Shown piece by piece: positions 11,245-21,619 of a stretch of DNA of 64,000 nucleotides. Source of the DNA: Zarea fungicola (Eukaryota; Ascomycota; Sordariomycetes; Hypocreales; Cordycipitaceae); the NCBI GenBank assembly GCA_900169235.1, contig FWCC01000070.1, positions 1-64,000 on the forward strand. The letters are read 5' to 3'. Each line of letters begins with the position of its first letter. Position 1 is the first letter of the stretch. The position numbers and the translations under genes were made by a program. The notes beneath the pieces are model-generated. The model worked only from the letters and a program-made list of their open reading frames with translations, did no database searches and was not told where the DNA came from.

Positions 11245-13767
11245 TTAAATCTTATCTCCTTGGGCTTTAATGTTGCCGCGCGGGAACAAAGCATACTGGC
11301 CAACTGGTGGTGGTTGGCTCAGGCTCGATGTCCTGGCACGCGATCGACGGAGGTTGGGTGACTGTTGTGAGTCCATGGGAGCGACGCTGTTGCGAAGGAA
11401 AGATTCACTGGCGTGACTCTTGTGCATGGCTCGCCGGGTACCTGGTTGAGGGATCGCCATGAGAAGCTCAGGCACTACGTCTTCAGAAACAGGAGAGGAC
11501 ATCTCAGGCTCATCGCTGACCTCTTTAATCTGGGCAGGAGCTGCTAGGGTGGGGACTGGTTCGGCTTCGTCCATCCACATCATGGAAAGTTTATTGAGTG
11601 ATGAAGTGCTGGCAGTGTGGCGTGTCAGAGCAGTCCAACTTGAGTTTGTCGACATGTGGCGCCCGGCTATGGAGTCCGTACTCGACGTAAAATCGCTCTC
11701 GGTAGTAGCAGTACTTGACCGCTGACCCGATGGCTCCAAGGCAATGTGGGCAATGTAGTTATCGTCGCCGTGGCCATACTTCACAAAGGGACCAGCCTCA
11801 TTCGCTTCAGGCAGCTCGGGCGTCGTTGCAAGCGAGTTGGGCTGATAGTCTTGAGGAACGAGGAGCGACGGTGAGAATTGGCCCCCTTGCAGTTCCCTCT
11901 GGTTTGAGATGAGAATGAGTCTGCTGCCTCTTTTCAAAGTCTTCGAAATCAGCGGTTTCTGGTCGAATGGCGACTGCATCAAGGCGTTGTGCTTTTGGTC
12001 TGTGACGGGGGTGACGGTTTCGTGACCTAGTACAGGTGAAGTTTGACTTGCAGGACTTAGCACTGGCACCTCAAAACTAGACCCGGAGAGCATACCAGGA
12101 GATCGTTTAATGCTAGATTGTGACAGTGCTTCATCCAGCATGGAAAAGCTTGGACGCACTTGATAGATCACATCGTCATGATCCATGTCCATCGATGGAC
12201 GCTCCCACTGGTAGTCGCAGTCAGCCTCGGCCTCATGCTCATAACAATAGTCAATATCATCTTCCCAGCTCGCGCGGCCGAGTTTGATGGCACTCTCCAG
12301 AGATTCTTCAGTTTCTTTTTTTGCAGGCATGTGCAAACCGTCCATTACCGCCTCCGTTTGCTCTCCTGATGCAGTTGGCTGGTTCTGAGCAGGCTTCCTT
12401 AATGTTGGGACCGATTTGCTCCCACGAAGAGACGCATTGGTACCGCCACGGCTAGTATATGAGCACCTCGACCACTGTGGGTTGCCGTCATCTTCCACGA
12501 GATCTGGGAGTGGTGATTCAAAATTGATAATGGTTGGACTAGCGAGGGGCCAAGCTGGTTCTGGCGTTGCAGTACGAGGACGGCTAAGCAAACCTTCTCG
12601 GGGAAATGCAGAAGAATCAACGGGCGGTGTGAATGGTAGGCGAGTTGGCGTCAGTGGTTGATCGATGGGACTTGAGGGGCTAAAAGGCCGCGGACGTTGG
12701 AAGGCGGCGTTTGTCAGCGGACGTTCAATCGGGTATGTCGTGGTATCTATCGTAACCGGATGGAGCATTTGACGACTTGACACTCGCGGGGGAGGAGGAG
12801 AGGGTGGTTCTAGCGGAGACCTTGGTGGCCTTTGAGGTGGTTGTCGGTTGGTCGGGGTAGATGCTGATGCAGGAACAGAAAGGTCTGATAGTTTGCCGGA
12901 TTTCATGAGACGGCGCATGGTCTGAAAGTTGCCCGTGTGGCGGTTGATAAGCCCGGGTCTACGTTGTGGTAGATCGGGGATTTCATCATGCTCGGCAACA
13001 GTCTCTGTCAGGACGTTGGTATATGCATGATCAGAGGCACCGGTAGCTGCTCTGGGGCGGCCTCTTGGTTTTCCCAGCTCCTCTTGGTCGTCATCCAAGC
13101 CCAGTGTATCTTCTGCTGCATCGCGGTTCGTATGCATGACATGTTGAAAGTTGTATGGCCCGGAGATTTGAACCCGTTGCTGTTTCTGCACGGTAGCTGA
13201 CTCGTCACGAGATGGTTTCCTTCTGGTGAACAGCTTAGGAAGAACTGCGTCTTTGAGACCCGTAAAGGTATCGCTGGGTCCCTCTGCTGAGTACAGAGAG
13301 CTACCGGAAGAGGTGCTCTCCTGCTTGGACTTGCCGCGGCGATGAAAGAGACTCTTCCCAAAGGTTTGGAACCCATCTGTTGCGTCTTTAGATGCGTTGC
13401 TGCTCTCCATTGAGTTGAATGATGAACAACGAACTAGATCGATGTTGTCCAATGCCTGGTCAAGATCGCCAGAAAAGGAGGTTACTGATGATGAGGTAGA
13501 CGAGGCCACCTTGTGGCTCTGGCCGCGCCGAAGACTTGTTGTTAACCTCATTTCTGTTTTTGGTCGGCGAGGGCTCTGGGGAGATGGAGCGCCTTCAACA
13601 GCGGGCTGGTAGAGTTCGACCAGACTCGAACTGCCTATGCTACCAGAAGTCTTATCACGTCGGGACGCAGAAGTTTTATCGCCATTTTTCGCGGGCCTGT
13701 CCCTTAGTAAAGGAACTGCAGGTCTGTCACCATGTCCAGAAAAGTACATTGGGGATACGGCCCACAT
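11245..13767 (-). CDS. Uncharacterised, mostly disordered 840-residue protein
   Basis: A single long frame with an ATG at 13765-13767; the second Met, seven codons in (MYFSGHGDRPAVPLLRD), is an equally good start. I do not recognise a domain. The sequence is rich in Ser, Pro, Thr and Arg. It has many short basic-serine patches (HRRGKS, TRRKPSRDE, RRSRARTSS) that look like kinase sites, and a Pro-rich stretch around residues 300-330 (RQPPQRPPRSPLEPPSPPPP) that could bind SH3 domains. Two acidic or Tyr/Glu-rich segments lie near the middle. No signal peptide or membrane segment is seen. Such proteins in fungi are often cell-polarity or signalling scaffolds, but nothing here proves that. The codon pattern and absence of stops over 2.5 kb make it a real gene. 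Confidence 0.75.
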   Translation of the reverse strand: MWAVSPMYFSGHGDRPAVPLLRDRPAKNGDKTSASRRDKTSGSIGSSSLVELYQPAVEGAPSPQSPRRPKTEMRLTTSLRRGQSHKVASSTSSSVTSFSGDLDQALDNIDLVRCSSFNSMESSNASKDATDGFQTFGKSLFHRRGKSKQESTSSGSSLYSAEGPSDTFTGLKDAVLPKLFTRRKPSRDESATVQKQQRVQISGPYNFQHVMHTNRDAAEDTLGLDDDQEELGKPRGRPRAATGASDHAYTNVLTETVAEHDEIPDLPQRRPGLINRHTGNFQTMRRLMKSGKLSDLSVPASASTPTNRQPPQRPPRSPLEPPSPPPPRVSSRQMLHPVTIDTTTYPIERPLTNAAFQRPRPFSPSSPIDQPLTPTRLPFTPPVDSSAFPREGLLSRPRTATPEPAWPLASPTIINFESPLPDLVEDDGNPQWSRCSYTSRGGTNASLRGSKSVPTLRKPAQNQPTASGEQTEAVMDGLHMPAKKETEESLESAIKLGRASWEDDIDYCYEHEAEADCDYQWERPSMDMDHDDVIYQVRPSFSMLDEALSQSSIKRSPGMLSGSSFEVPVLSPASQTSPVLGHETVTPVTDQKHNALMQSPFDQKPLISKTLKRGSRLILISNQRELQGGQFSPSLLVPQDYQPNSLATTPELPEANEAGPFVKYGHGDDNYIAHIALEPSGQRSSTATTESDFTSSTDSIAGRHMSTNSSWTALTRHTASTSSLNKLSMMWMDEAEPVPTLAAPAQIKEVSDEPEMSSPVSEDVVPELLMAIPQPGTRRAMHKSHASESFLRNSVAPMDSQQSPNLRRSRARTSSLSQPPPVGQYALFPRGNIKAQGDKI

Positions 13768-14830
13768 TGTTGCTCAGTGGAGGGAGGATGGAGAAGATAA
13801 TCCTTGGCTCCTGGTAGGGGTAGGGTCCGTCGGTGCGGGTCTGGTTTATACGGAGCTATTCGCAGCTCTCCTTGACCGTACATATGATTATGAAGGTCCA
13901 AAGTGGAGAAGACCAGTGCGCAAGAAGCTGTTGTATTACATAGGTAGGTAAAGGAAAAGAAGAGGAAAGAGCGGGAAGATCTTTATTAGGGGTACTTTGT
14001 AGGGATTGTATGCTGATAATATAATTTTGCAAGTAGACTAAAACCCGGGGGGGACCAAGATTGGCGCAATTTGCAGGCTGAAGGCAAGCCATAACGAGTA
14101 AACCTTGTACGTGGATGGAGATGGAGGGGTGTGCATGAGAGAGCGCTGGGGTAAGTTTAGAAACTCGTCGACCGTGGCTCAGGATCCTGGATGTTGAGAG
14201 GCTGCGATTGGGGTTGCCGGTGGCATCTGGGCGTACTCATCAACAGTATGTAGTACCAGGAAGCCCTGTGACGCCATTTTCTTGAGTGCAGAAACGATTG
14301 AAATTTTCTCTTTGTAGTGTAAGCCTTGTCTCAGTATAACTTCAACAACCCATGGATTTATTATTATTAGCCTCAGTAGCGCTAAAATGAGCATTGTACA
14401 ATGCACGTACAGCGGACATGGCTGGTAAGCATTGATCGCGTTTTTTTTTTTTAGGGGGTGGTTTGGTTTCGATAGCATTTGGTGCTCCACGGCTCTCCTT
14501 GCCTGATGACGGAGCTCTACTGGTAGTTACACCATTTCTGATTTCTTGAAGCCACTGACTGGTTCTTGACCTCGCACCAAAATCGCGACCAAGACACGTA
14601 AAAGTAGTAGTGTTTTGCTCGACAGCTCCCCTGCCTAGGCAAATGAACGGCCACAGTAGCTTACCTGCACGCCATAAGAAATACTTACTGTACTGGGTAC
14701 AATGACCCTGGAAGCGAGCTAGGGCTAAAGCCGGCTCTACAGCTGGCTTCTTGGTGGAGATGAAAGCCATGCGCCGTTTTGGGGGGCTTGCACAGAGAAG
14801 GTAATGTTACTACTGGGTATGAGGCGAAAG

Positions 14831-14877
14831 NNNNNNNNNNNNNNNNNNNNNNNNNNNNNNNNNNNNNNNNNNNNNNN
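14831..14877. other. Assembly gap (47 N)
   Basis: A run of 47 unknown bases. The true size of the missing sequence cannot be judged from the window. The flanks contain TACTGGGTA/TTACCCA words, so a small repeat may have caused the break. Confidence 0.98.
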
Positions 14878-15649
14878 AACTTACCCATCTTACCCAGTAC
14901 GTACATCATGGATATGAGCCAGAAAAGGGAAGCCCCGTTGGAAGCCCAAACTAGCCCCTGGCCTAGCCAGGAACTACAGCTATACCATTGGCTGCAGTCA
15001 CGTGGTTACGGAGCACGGTCCAGCATTTGACAAGAACACAGCATTCAGCCTGGTGAGTACGTACCATGGCCATCGATACCTGGTAGCTATTATCGGTTCC
15101 AACGTACTAAAACGTAGCGAAGCACTCCGTCGTGTAGAGGAGCACTGATGGACAAGACTTATCCCGAATTTGTGAGGCCCATGTCCCATGTCTTTGTACA
15201 CGCATATCCATGCCAACCTGTTTTTGTCTTCCGATAATATCATGTGTCCCCCGTCAGCAAGTCTACAACGGGTTGCAATTGCCGGGATCGCGCACAAAGT
15301 GAAAAGAGAAACGAAGACGGCAGAAAACCCCATCCGCCTCCTCCCCCCCATCCGCCGCTTCGTAGAAATGCAGGAAGCCCATAAAAATCAGCATCTTACT
15401 GGTAGAGTCCAGCAGCTTGCACTCCTCCGAGGCTTGCACTAGCGAGCTCGTGTGCTGCAGAGAACCGACAGGGCCTCTTTATATCCACCAGCTTACGCTC
15501 GCGTTCTCGGGAGTGAGGTTCCGCCTACCCACTGAACAGCAGCTTGGTTTTGAGGTGAGCCCTTTTGCCCTTCTAGCCCCCCTCCAGCCTCCAGTTCAGT
15601 GTGAGCCAAACTGCCTGGCTATGTCTACAGGTAGTACTTGAGTAAATAA

Positions 15650-15679
15650 GGTACCTAGGTACCTACCTACCTAGTACTG
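15650..15679. repeat. GGTACCTA/TACC microsatellite
   Basis: A short, partly palindromic run of GGTACCTAGG and TACC units. Similar clusters occur at about 24540-24620, 36394-36497, 42730-42860 and 63675-63790, always outside genes. Confidence 0.8.
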
Positions 15680-18431
15680 GGCTGTGAAACGGGCCAACAG
15701 GGACCTCCACTATGTCTGGGCGATCACTCAGCACTATTGACTCGCCCAAAGGCGCAGAGAAGCGGCCACTGGAGGGAGTCGGCTGTTGCAAGGCACCGGG
15801 TATGTAGCCAGTTTGCTATCATTTAATAATAGAGAAAGTGGACACGGTTCACTGTTACGGCATTTCCGAATTGTGATTGTGACCAGAGCTTGTCTCGGAG
15901 TGGTCGATGAATATAGGTATGTTGGTAGGTACCAATGGAATAGCTTGCGTCTGTTTGTTGCTCGTTGCTCGATTCAGAGGGGTGGAGCGCACCTGGCTGG
16001 GCTGGCGGGGAGTGGGCGGACCGCACAGCTACCCATTACGAAGCCTCTTGCCTCCTTGCCTCCCTCCCAGCTGCCTGCTGTTTAGTCGCAAAATTTTTGA
16101 GGGGCACCCAGCAAAGCCATTTTCAGCACCCCGATATTAATGCGACGCCATGCATAAGAGTAGTGCATGGTATTAATTATACCGATATTATTGTTTATGG
16201 CCACAATCCTGTGCATATTGTTACGCAGGGCGGAGTACAGAGTATAGATAATGGACGAGTTCATTGTTTTCTTCTCTCTGGCCTTGTCATGAACTGTCTG
16301 AATGTTCATGTCAGTTAGATACGAACGCGAAACATGTTAGTCGCTCTCCCGCTTCCCGCGGTGTGATAGCCATCTGTTCCCCGGTTATGCTCCCACTTAT
16401 TATTGACGTTCCATAGTCTCGGTACCTTGCAGCAGGGGCTCCGGCCAGGCTGCTGCACTGAGCTTGAGCTTCTAGCCTGGCTGCAGAGCCCTGCATGTTG
16501 CAGGGGGCCAAAAGCTGTCAGCAAAGGCTGAGTAGCCTCCGCGCGCGGCGACGCGCAACGCGCAACAGCACCCCCCTGACTGTTATGTGACATGCAATTG
16601 CAACTAATAACTACCTAGGTACTCCGTACTCACAGGCGACTGCCAGTCATACACACCCTGCAACTACTCCGAATTGATTGGCTGTATATCCAGGATCACC
16701 GTGACACGTTATGCCATTTTGATTTATCTTTGCTTTCATTTTCTTGTCTCCTTCCATTATTTTTCTTCTTCTTCTGTTGGGCAAGTAGGTTCTGCGGCAG
16801 TCCTAGGGCCTGAAAACCTCACCTATTATGTGAAGCTACTTAGATTACCAGCAGGATGTTCTACTCAATCTTTGACAACAAGTCAGCAATTAATTGCCCG
16901 GTACGGAATACTTAAGTTCTTCTTGTTGTCGACGTAAGGAACTGGTTGTGAAATGCGGTAAATAAAGCCACAGCCTAATAATGGATTTTTCGGCTGATAG
17001 CCTCTGTTATAATTCAATCTACGGAGTACGAATGAGTGATCTATCAAACTTACATTCATCTTTCCGTTTCCACTCATTATTACTATGATCATTAAACTTC
17101 AAGCTTCATCAAAGTGTTGGGTGATGAGAACCATGTCCTCCGTAGAATGCTGCGACTCTAGTAATCAGTAGGCTCGCTCGTCAAGCAAAGGGGATTTCGC
17201 CGGGGTTTACCGCGTCCGCGTCACTAATAGGTTACGTCAAAATTGGGCAGGGCAGTTGGATGTTATCTGTTCCATACTAGTTACTGGCAAGTAGCTAAGG
17301 AGCAGCGAGATGCCGATGGGAAAATAAACTAAACCCAGACGGATGCAACAGGAGTTATTTAATTTAATGAATGAACTGCCGCGATGTGCTAGCGCAGAAC
17401 GCAGAATCGAGTCACTCAGCGCACTTTTCAGGACGATGAGGATTTTTGACTCGATGATCAACACAGCAATACTGATTTGCGCGGTATTACGGTGAGCAAC
17501 AGCTTCCGTACTGAAGTTGAGCGGTCAAGTACCATCTTCCCTCTCGGTCATCGGTAATAAATTCAATGGTCATTATTGTGTTACACCTTCGGCCACAGTC
17601 AGTGTTTCTGATAGCTATTTATGGCAGGAGAGATTGTATTTGGAAACTAGAAATGCCAGGGGAACAATCTCCCCATTGCAATAAATGGAATTCGGTCATT
17701 GATTTTCACGGGCTAGTTCCTTGCTCTTCCTCAGGCATTTTGCATGTGAGACATTCCGGGTTGCCTCTACTTACGTACTGATGTTTGATCAATAGTAGCT
17801 GCCAGTCGCCCAGTTCGTCATCTAGTTACAGCGATCTATCCAGTGAAAGGAGGCTTGGGACCGTCCCCGACACAACTGAACCCCGAAACTAACAATCAGG
17901 CCTGTTAGACATTTTCGTAGCACGGACCAAACCCGAGTAACTAGACAATCTGATTCCTAGTTAGTTGTGTATGTACATACGTACTGATGCCTGGCTTTCA
18001 TTGGATTTGGGCAATCCATCCTCATTAGTATCGGGTATCAACTCTTCCCTCCTGGCTTTTACAGAGCATTCTGTACTGTCTTGCTAGCACAATGGGCAGC
18101 ACTAGCAACCTGCCGTCGTCCAATTTCTGGCGGGTCGTTCGAGGACTCGCTCGATTTATATTAACTACCAGTTAGTACTTGTTCCGGCAGTCACCTCCTC
18201 CAAGATTCCCTGTGAGCCCCTCGAGATGCTTGCCAATGGTACACTTCGGTGCCAGCCAACCCCAACAGTGCACCACTATTGCCCACGTCATCCTCATTTT
18301 CGTATGCACGGACGAGCTGGGCCAAATCCATGGAAAATTCCACCAAATATGTTGTCGGGATACAGCCTCTTTTCCTTGCGTTGATCTACGCTGCATGTTT
18401 TCTCTGTGGGAGTCTTGCGGCTTTTCATTTA

Positions 18432-18464
18432 TTTTTTTTGTGTGTGTGTGTGTGTCTCTCTCTC
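18432..18464. repeat. Compound T / GT / CT microsatellite
   Basis: A run of T is followed by about eight GT units and then several CT units. It is non-coding and probably length-variable. Confidence 0.9.
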
Positions 18465-18689
18465 TTCATTCAACAGCCCCATCCCGGCCCGGTATTTCGC
18501 TACCCAGACAAATGCCACACATCGAGGGTGTATGGACAAGTGCTGTGATAGGTTCGTGGATGGAAAGGCTGAAATGATATGGTTACCCACAGCCAGGGTC
18601 ACTTGGTTATGGTTCTCTGTCCCGCTCTGCCAACTAGCAAAGTGTTGGGGAGTAACATCATAGCGAGCTTCGGTTCATAGAACAGTTTA

Positions 18690-18834
18690 TTCTTATAACT
18701 GTAGTGCGAGTACTATTCTCTGGCTACTCGCACTACGGACATAAGAAGGAATCATCCTCAACATTGATGCTCGCTTTAGCATTAATGCCCAACCTTTTGC
18801 TAGATTTGGTTCAACGGAATCAGGGATCGTTAAA
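18690..18834. repeat. Dispersed repeat, head-to-head ends
   Basis: Bases 18725-18834 are about 85 % identical to 53822-53930, including the shared words AACATTGATGCTCGC and AACCTTTTGCT. To the left, 18690-18713 is the exact reverse complement of 53821-53844 (24 bases). Two element ends therefore face each other here with only 11 bases between them, which suggests terminal inverted repeats of a mobile element. Similarity to the left-hand copy stops after these 24 bases. No coding capacity is seen. Confidence 0.75.
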
Positions 18835-21619
18835 ACTGGAGGGACTGGTACAGGGTAATGACCCTGTTCCAGCCATCTGGCCAGAATCACAAGTAAACTT
18901 GGTGCTCCGTACAGCGGCGGTACGCAGTTGTACCTCGGCCAGCAGCGCTGGTACATACTTTGTGCCTGTGATGACGCCTCCAAGCTCCAAAAGGAAGCCA
19001 TATCGGACTGTCATTGGCAAGAATAAAAAGACAAAACGCCACTGCGAAGGATTGAACGGGTGGTCATCGCCACTTAGTTTAACCTCTGTATCGGCAGAGA
19101 GGCGCTTCCTGCCAGGTTGCATTTTCATTTCATTTATAGCACTACTGTATACCCGCAGCAGACGCGATCGGTGGATTCATATGATTCAGAGAACCTGACC
19201 AAACGAAATATGGACTCATCTTTAATTCTGCCCCGTGCCCGGTATGATCTATCTATACAGGAAATCAACAAGAAAACACAAGCTACGCAATTCGCTAGGC
19301 AAGGCCAAGAGAGTATATGTTTGGCACGATGGGCCTTCGTCCTGCCAGAGGCGCCAGAAGGTCAACTTTGAAAATATGAACGCCGTGCCGGTTTCTGAGT
19401 CGGCAAGAAATGTCTTTCCGAGTAAATGCAGAAATACCGAAAAGACTCAGATATTTATTAGTCCTGCTTCATTGGGGCAACATGAGCGGAGTCACCAGCG
19501 GCCGGGGCTACCAAGTATGCCCCCGTCGCACATTGTCGACCAGGGCTCTCCTCTGTACTGGTAGTTTTCTTTATTAGCCTCACCTTCATGCTCATGGAAC
19601 CTTCCAAGGCCATTGTTCCAGTGGGTCGTTTGTTTGTTTCGTGTGACTTGCTCTCCAGCCAAGCCACTGGGTTAGCTGCAAGGCTTCGGGCCACGAGTCC
19701 CGAAGGAAACGGCGTTAGCTTGTGAGGGTCGAAGGTTGCTTTTCCCCATTGTTGCTCCCTGCAAGACACGCGGCGTCACACCAAGAGTGGAATAGCGCCC
19801 TTTAGCGCTGCACCCAAAACCACCCTAGCAAGGGTTGAAGAGACCGCGTTTGAGGCGAAAAAATCAGATAGTGGAGATAGAGCTCCTCTTGTTTCTTACC
19901 CTCTACCCCTGCATCCAGGTTGTCGCTAGCAATACAGGTGTGGGACGCAGCAGGTAGCCGACTGGAAACCCCTCGTTCTAGTTTTTAACGAGGAATCACA
20001 CCTAACTGGTGGCGGCGGACTTATGTGCCTATGATGACACAAGTAGTCGTCAACTGGTTGACGATTTCGTTTTTTCTGTAGATCCTGCAAGATTTTAGCC
20101 TGAATGGAAGGTTACGCGGAGACAAATTGTTATCACAACGTGCTATCCAGGAACCCTTGGAGCGCAAAATTTCAGATGCTCTTTCCGTCCCCACTTCAGA
20201 CTCGGAAAAGGTATTGCAAGCTGATGTCAGAGTTATGCTGTGACGCTCAACTAATAAATATTATCGTAAACCTGGTATCGCTGACTGGGTTCTGTGGAGA
20301 AGGCAGTGTTAAACAAGGCCGTACCTAATATATTGGTACCAGTATGCTACGGCAAGTTGATGGGGCTATCACTGGCACATCGTCCCGACACTGTGATCGC
20401 TTAAGTGTAACATTCCGTCTCTAACGAGCCGTATTAATCTGTCTCGTGGCAATATCAAGGGATTCACAAGTGTCTCGACGCTCGCGGATTGATGCATCGA
20501 AGACTGTCGATTATCACATTGCTACATAAATGCATGCGTGAAGTGGAAGGTGGAGCAAAGGAGGTGAAGAGGTCTTCTCTTTCTGCTACGGCGGATGCCT
20601 CGATTGGGCTAAAACTCAGCCAATATGGCGCACTACTCGGTGCTGGCCCGAGGTTAAGGGTAATAACATTCAATGAGCGGACGGATGCAACGGATTGGGA
20701 GGGTATCGGGCTCCAGACTCCACGAGACCATGCTTAATAACAACCCTTGGGGTCGTCCAATGGAGAGAAGGGGGTTGCATTCCTTCTTGAACCACATGCC
20801 TCGTTGGGGACATTCGCCAACATTATTTGAAGAAAGAAACACGATGTCGACACTGTGCGAATCAGCAAGCCGAGGTTCAAGAACAAGTTGTGATCACTTG
20901 TATTTTTTGGACGAACCACTCAACTTGTATCAGTACCAAGACATGTCTCTCAATCGAGAGTAATATTCTTTGTGATATATGTGGCTGGTTCCAATTTGCC
21001 TGAAGATGTTCAATTGATATTCATGCGCCTGCGGGCTATCGCAGAGGGCTGCAGAAGATCTTGAACAAAGACAATGCAGTAGCTAGAGCATTAATGGCTT
21101 ACCGACTCCTGTCGTTGAAGTTTCGAGCGCGTTGATGCTGCTAGAACCTCAGCCTGACCCGCTTCGATGTCGTCGAGTGGTGGAAAGAATGCTTCCTGAG
21201 TTCTCAATTGATCCAATCATATTGAAAACTGTGTGGACACCTCCAATTGCAGTGGCTCAATCAAAAGGACAACAACTAAATGCATGTATTGTAGCCAAAG
21301 CCTATGTGTCTTCGAGATGTAAGACATGCAATAGACAGTCGCAGAGGTGACAATATACAAAAGAACTATATGGTCTACCTAGAAAGTTAAGGCTAAAAAA
21401 TTATATATAAAGGAGAAGTCTAAAGTGATTGTTTTCTTCCATAACGTTGTTGTGGCCAACTGAAATCAATATGGCCCAGAGAAATTATGATAACAACTGC
21501 CGGTCAAGCAGCATAAAAAGAGATGAAATAGATTCAGTGAAGATGGAAAATTTCTGCGGGAGAAAGGTGCGCCTTTGTTCCTTTGCTGGTTTGATAACTC
21601 ATCCATAGTCCTGCCTTAG

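Larger units (their letters stand above)
13768..21619. other. Gene-poor region of 7.9 kb
   Basis: This is the longest stretch without a supportable gene. It contains an assembly gap, a TACC/GGTA cluster, a GT/CT microsatellite and one locus of a dispersed repeat, each listed separately. The open frames present (up to about 160 codons) overlap each other on both strands, lack family motifs and mostly begin at non-ATG codons. Base composition is mixed, with no strong AT-rich islands. It could contain non-coding RNA genes, small lineage-specific genes with many introns, or old decayed transposons. The first few hundred bases probably include the promoter of the 840-residue protein gene. Confidence 0.5.

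Noticed and set aside
14342..14770. 142-codon minus-strand frame next to the assembly gap
   Set aside because: Looks like chance: no motif, includes a T-run-derived poly-Lys, and a competing frame enters the N run.
18805..18825. B-box-like word of a tRNA gene (GGTTCAAC)
   Set aside because: The rest of the B box and any A box or acceptor stem are missing; it is part of the dispersed repeat.
18704..19198. 164-codon plus-strand frame
   Set aside because: It begins inside the dispersed repeat and overlaps an opposite frame; no family resemblance.
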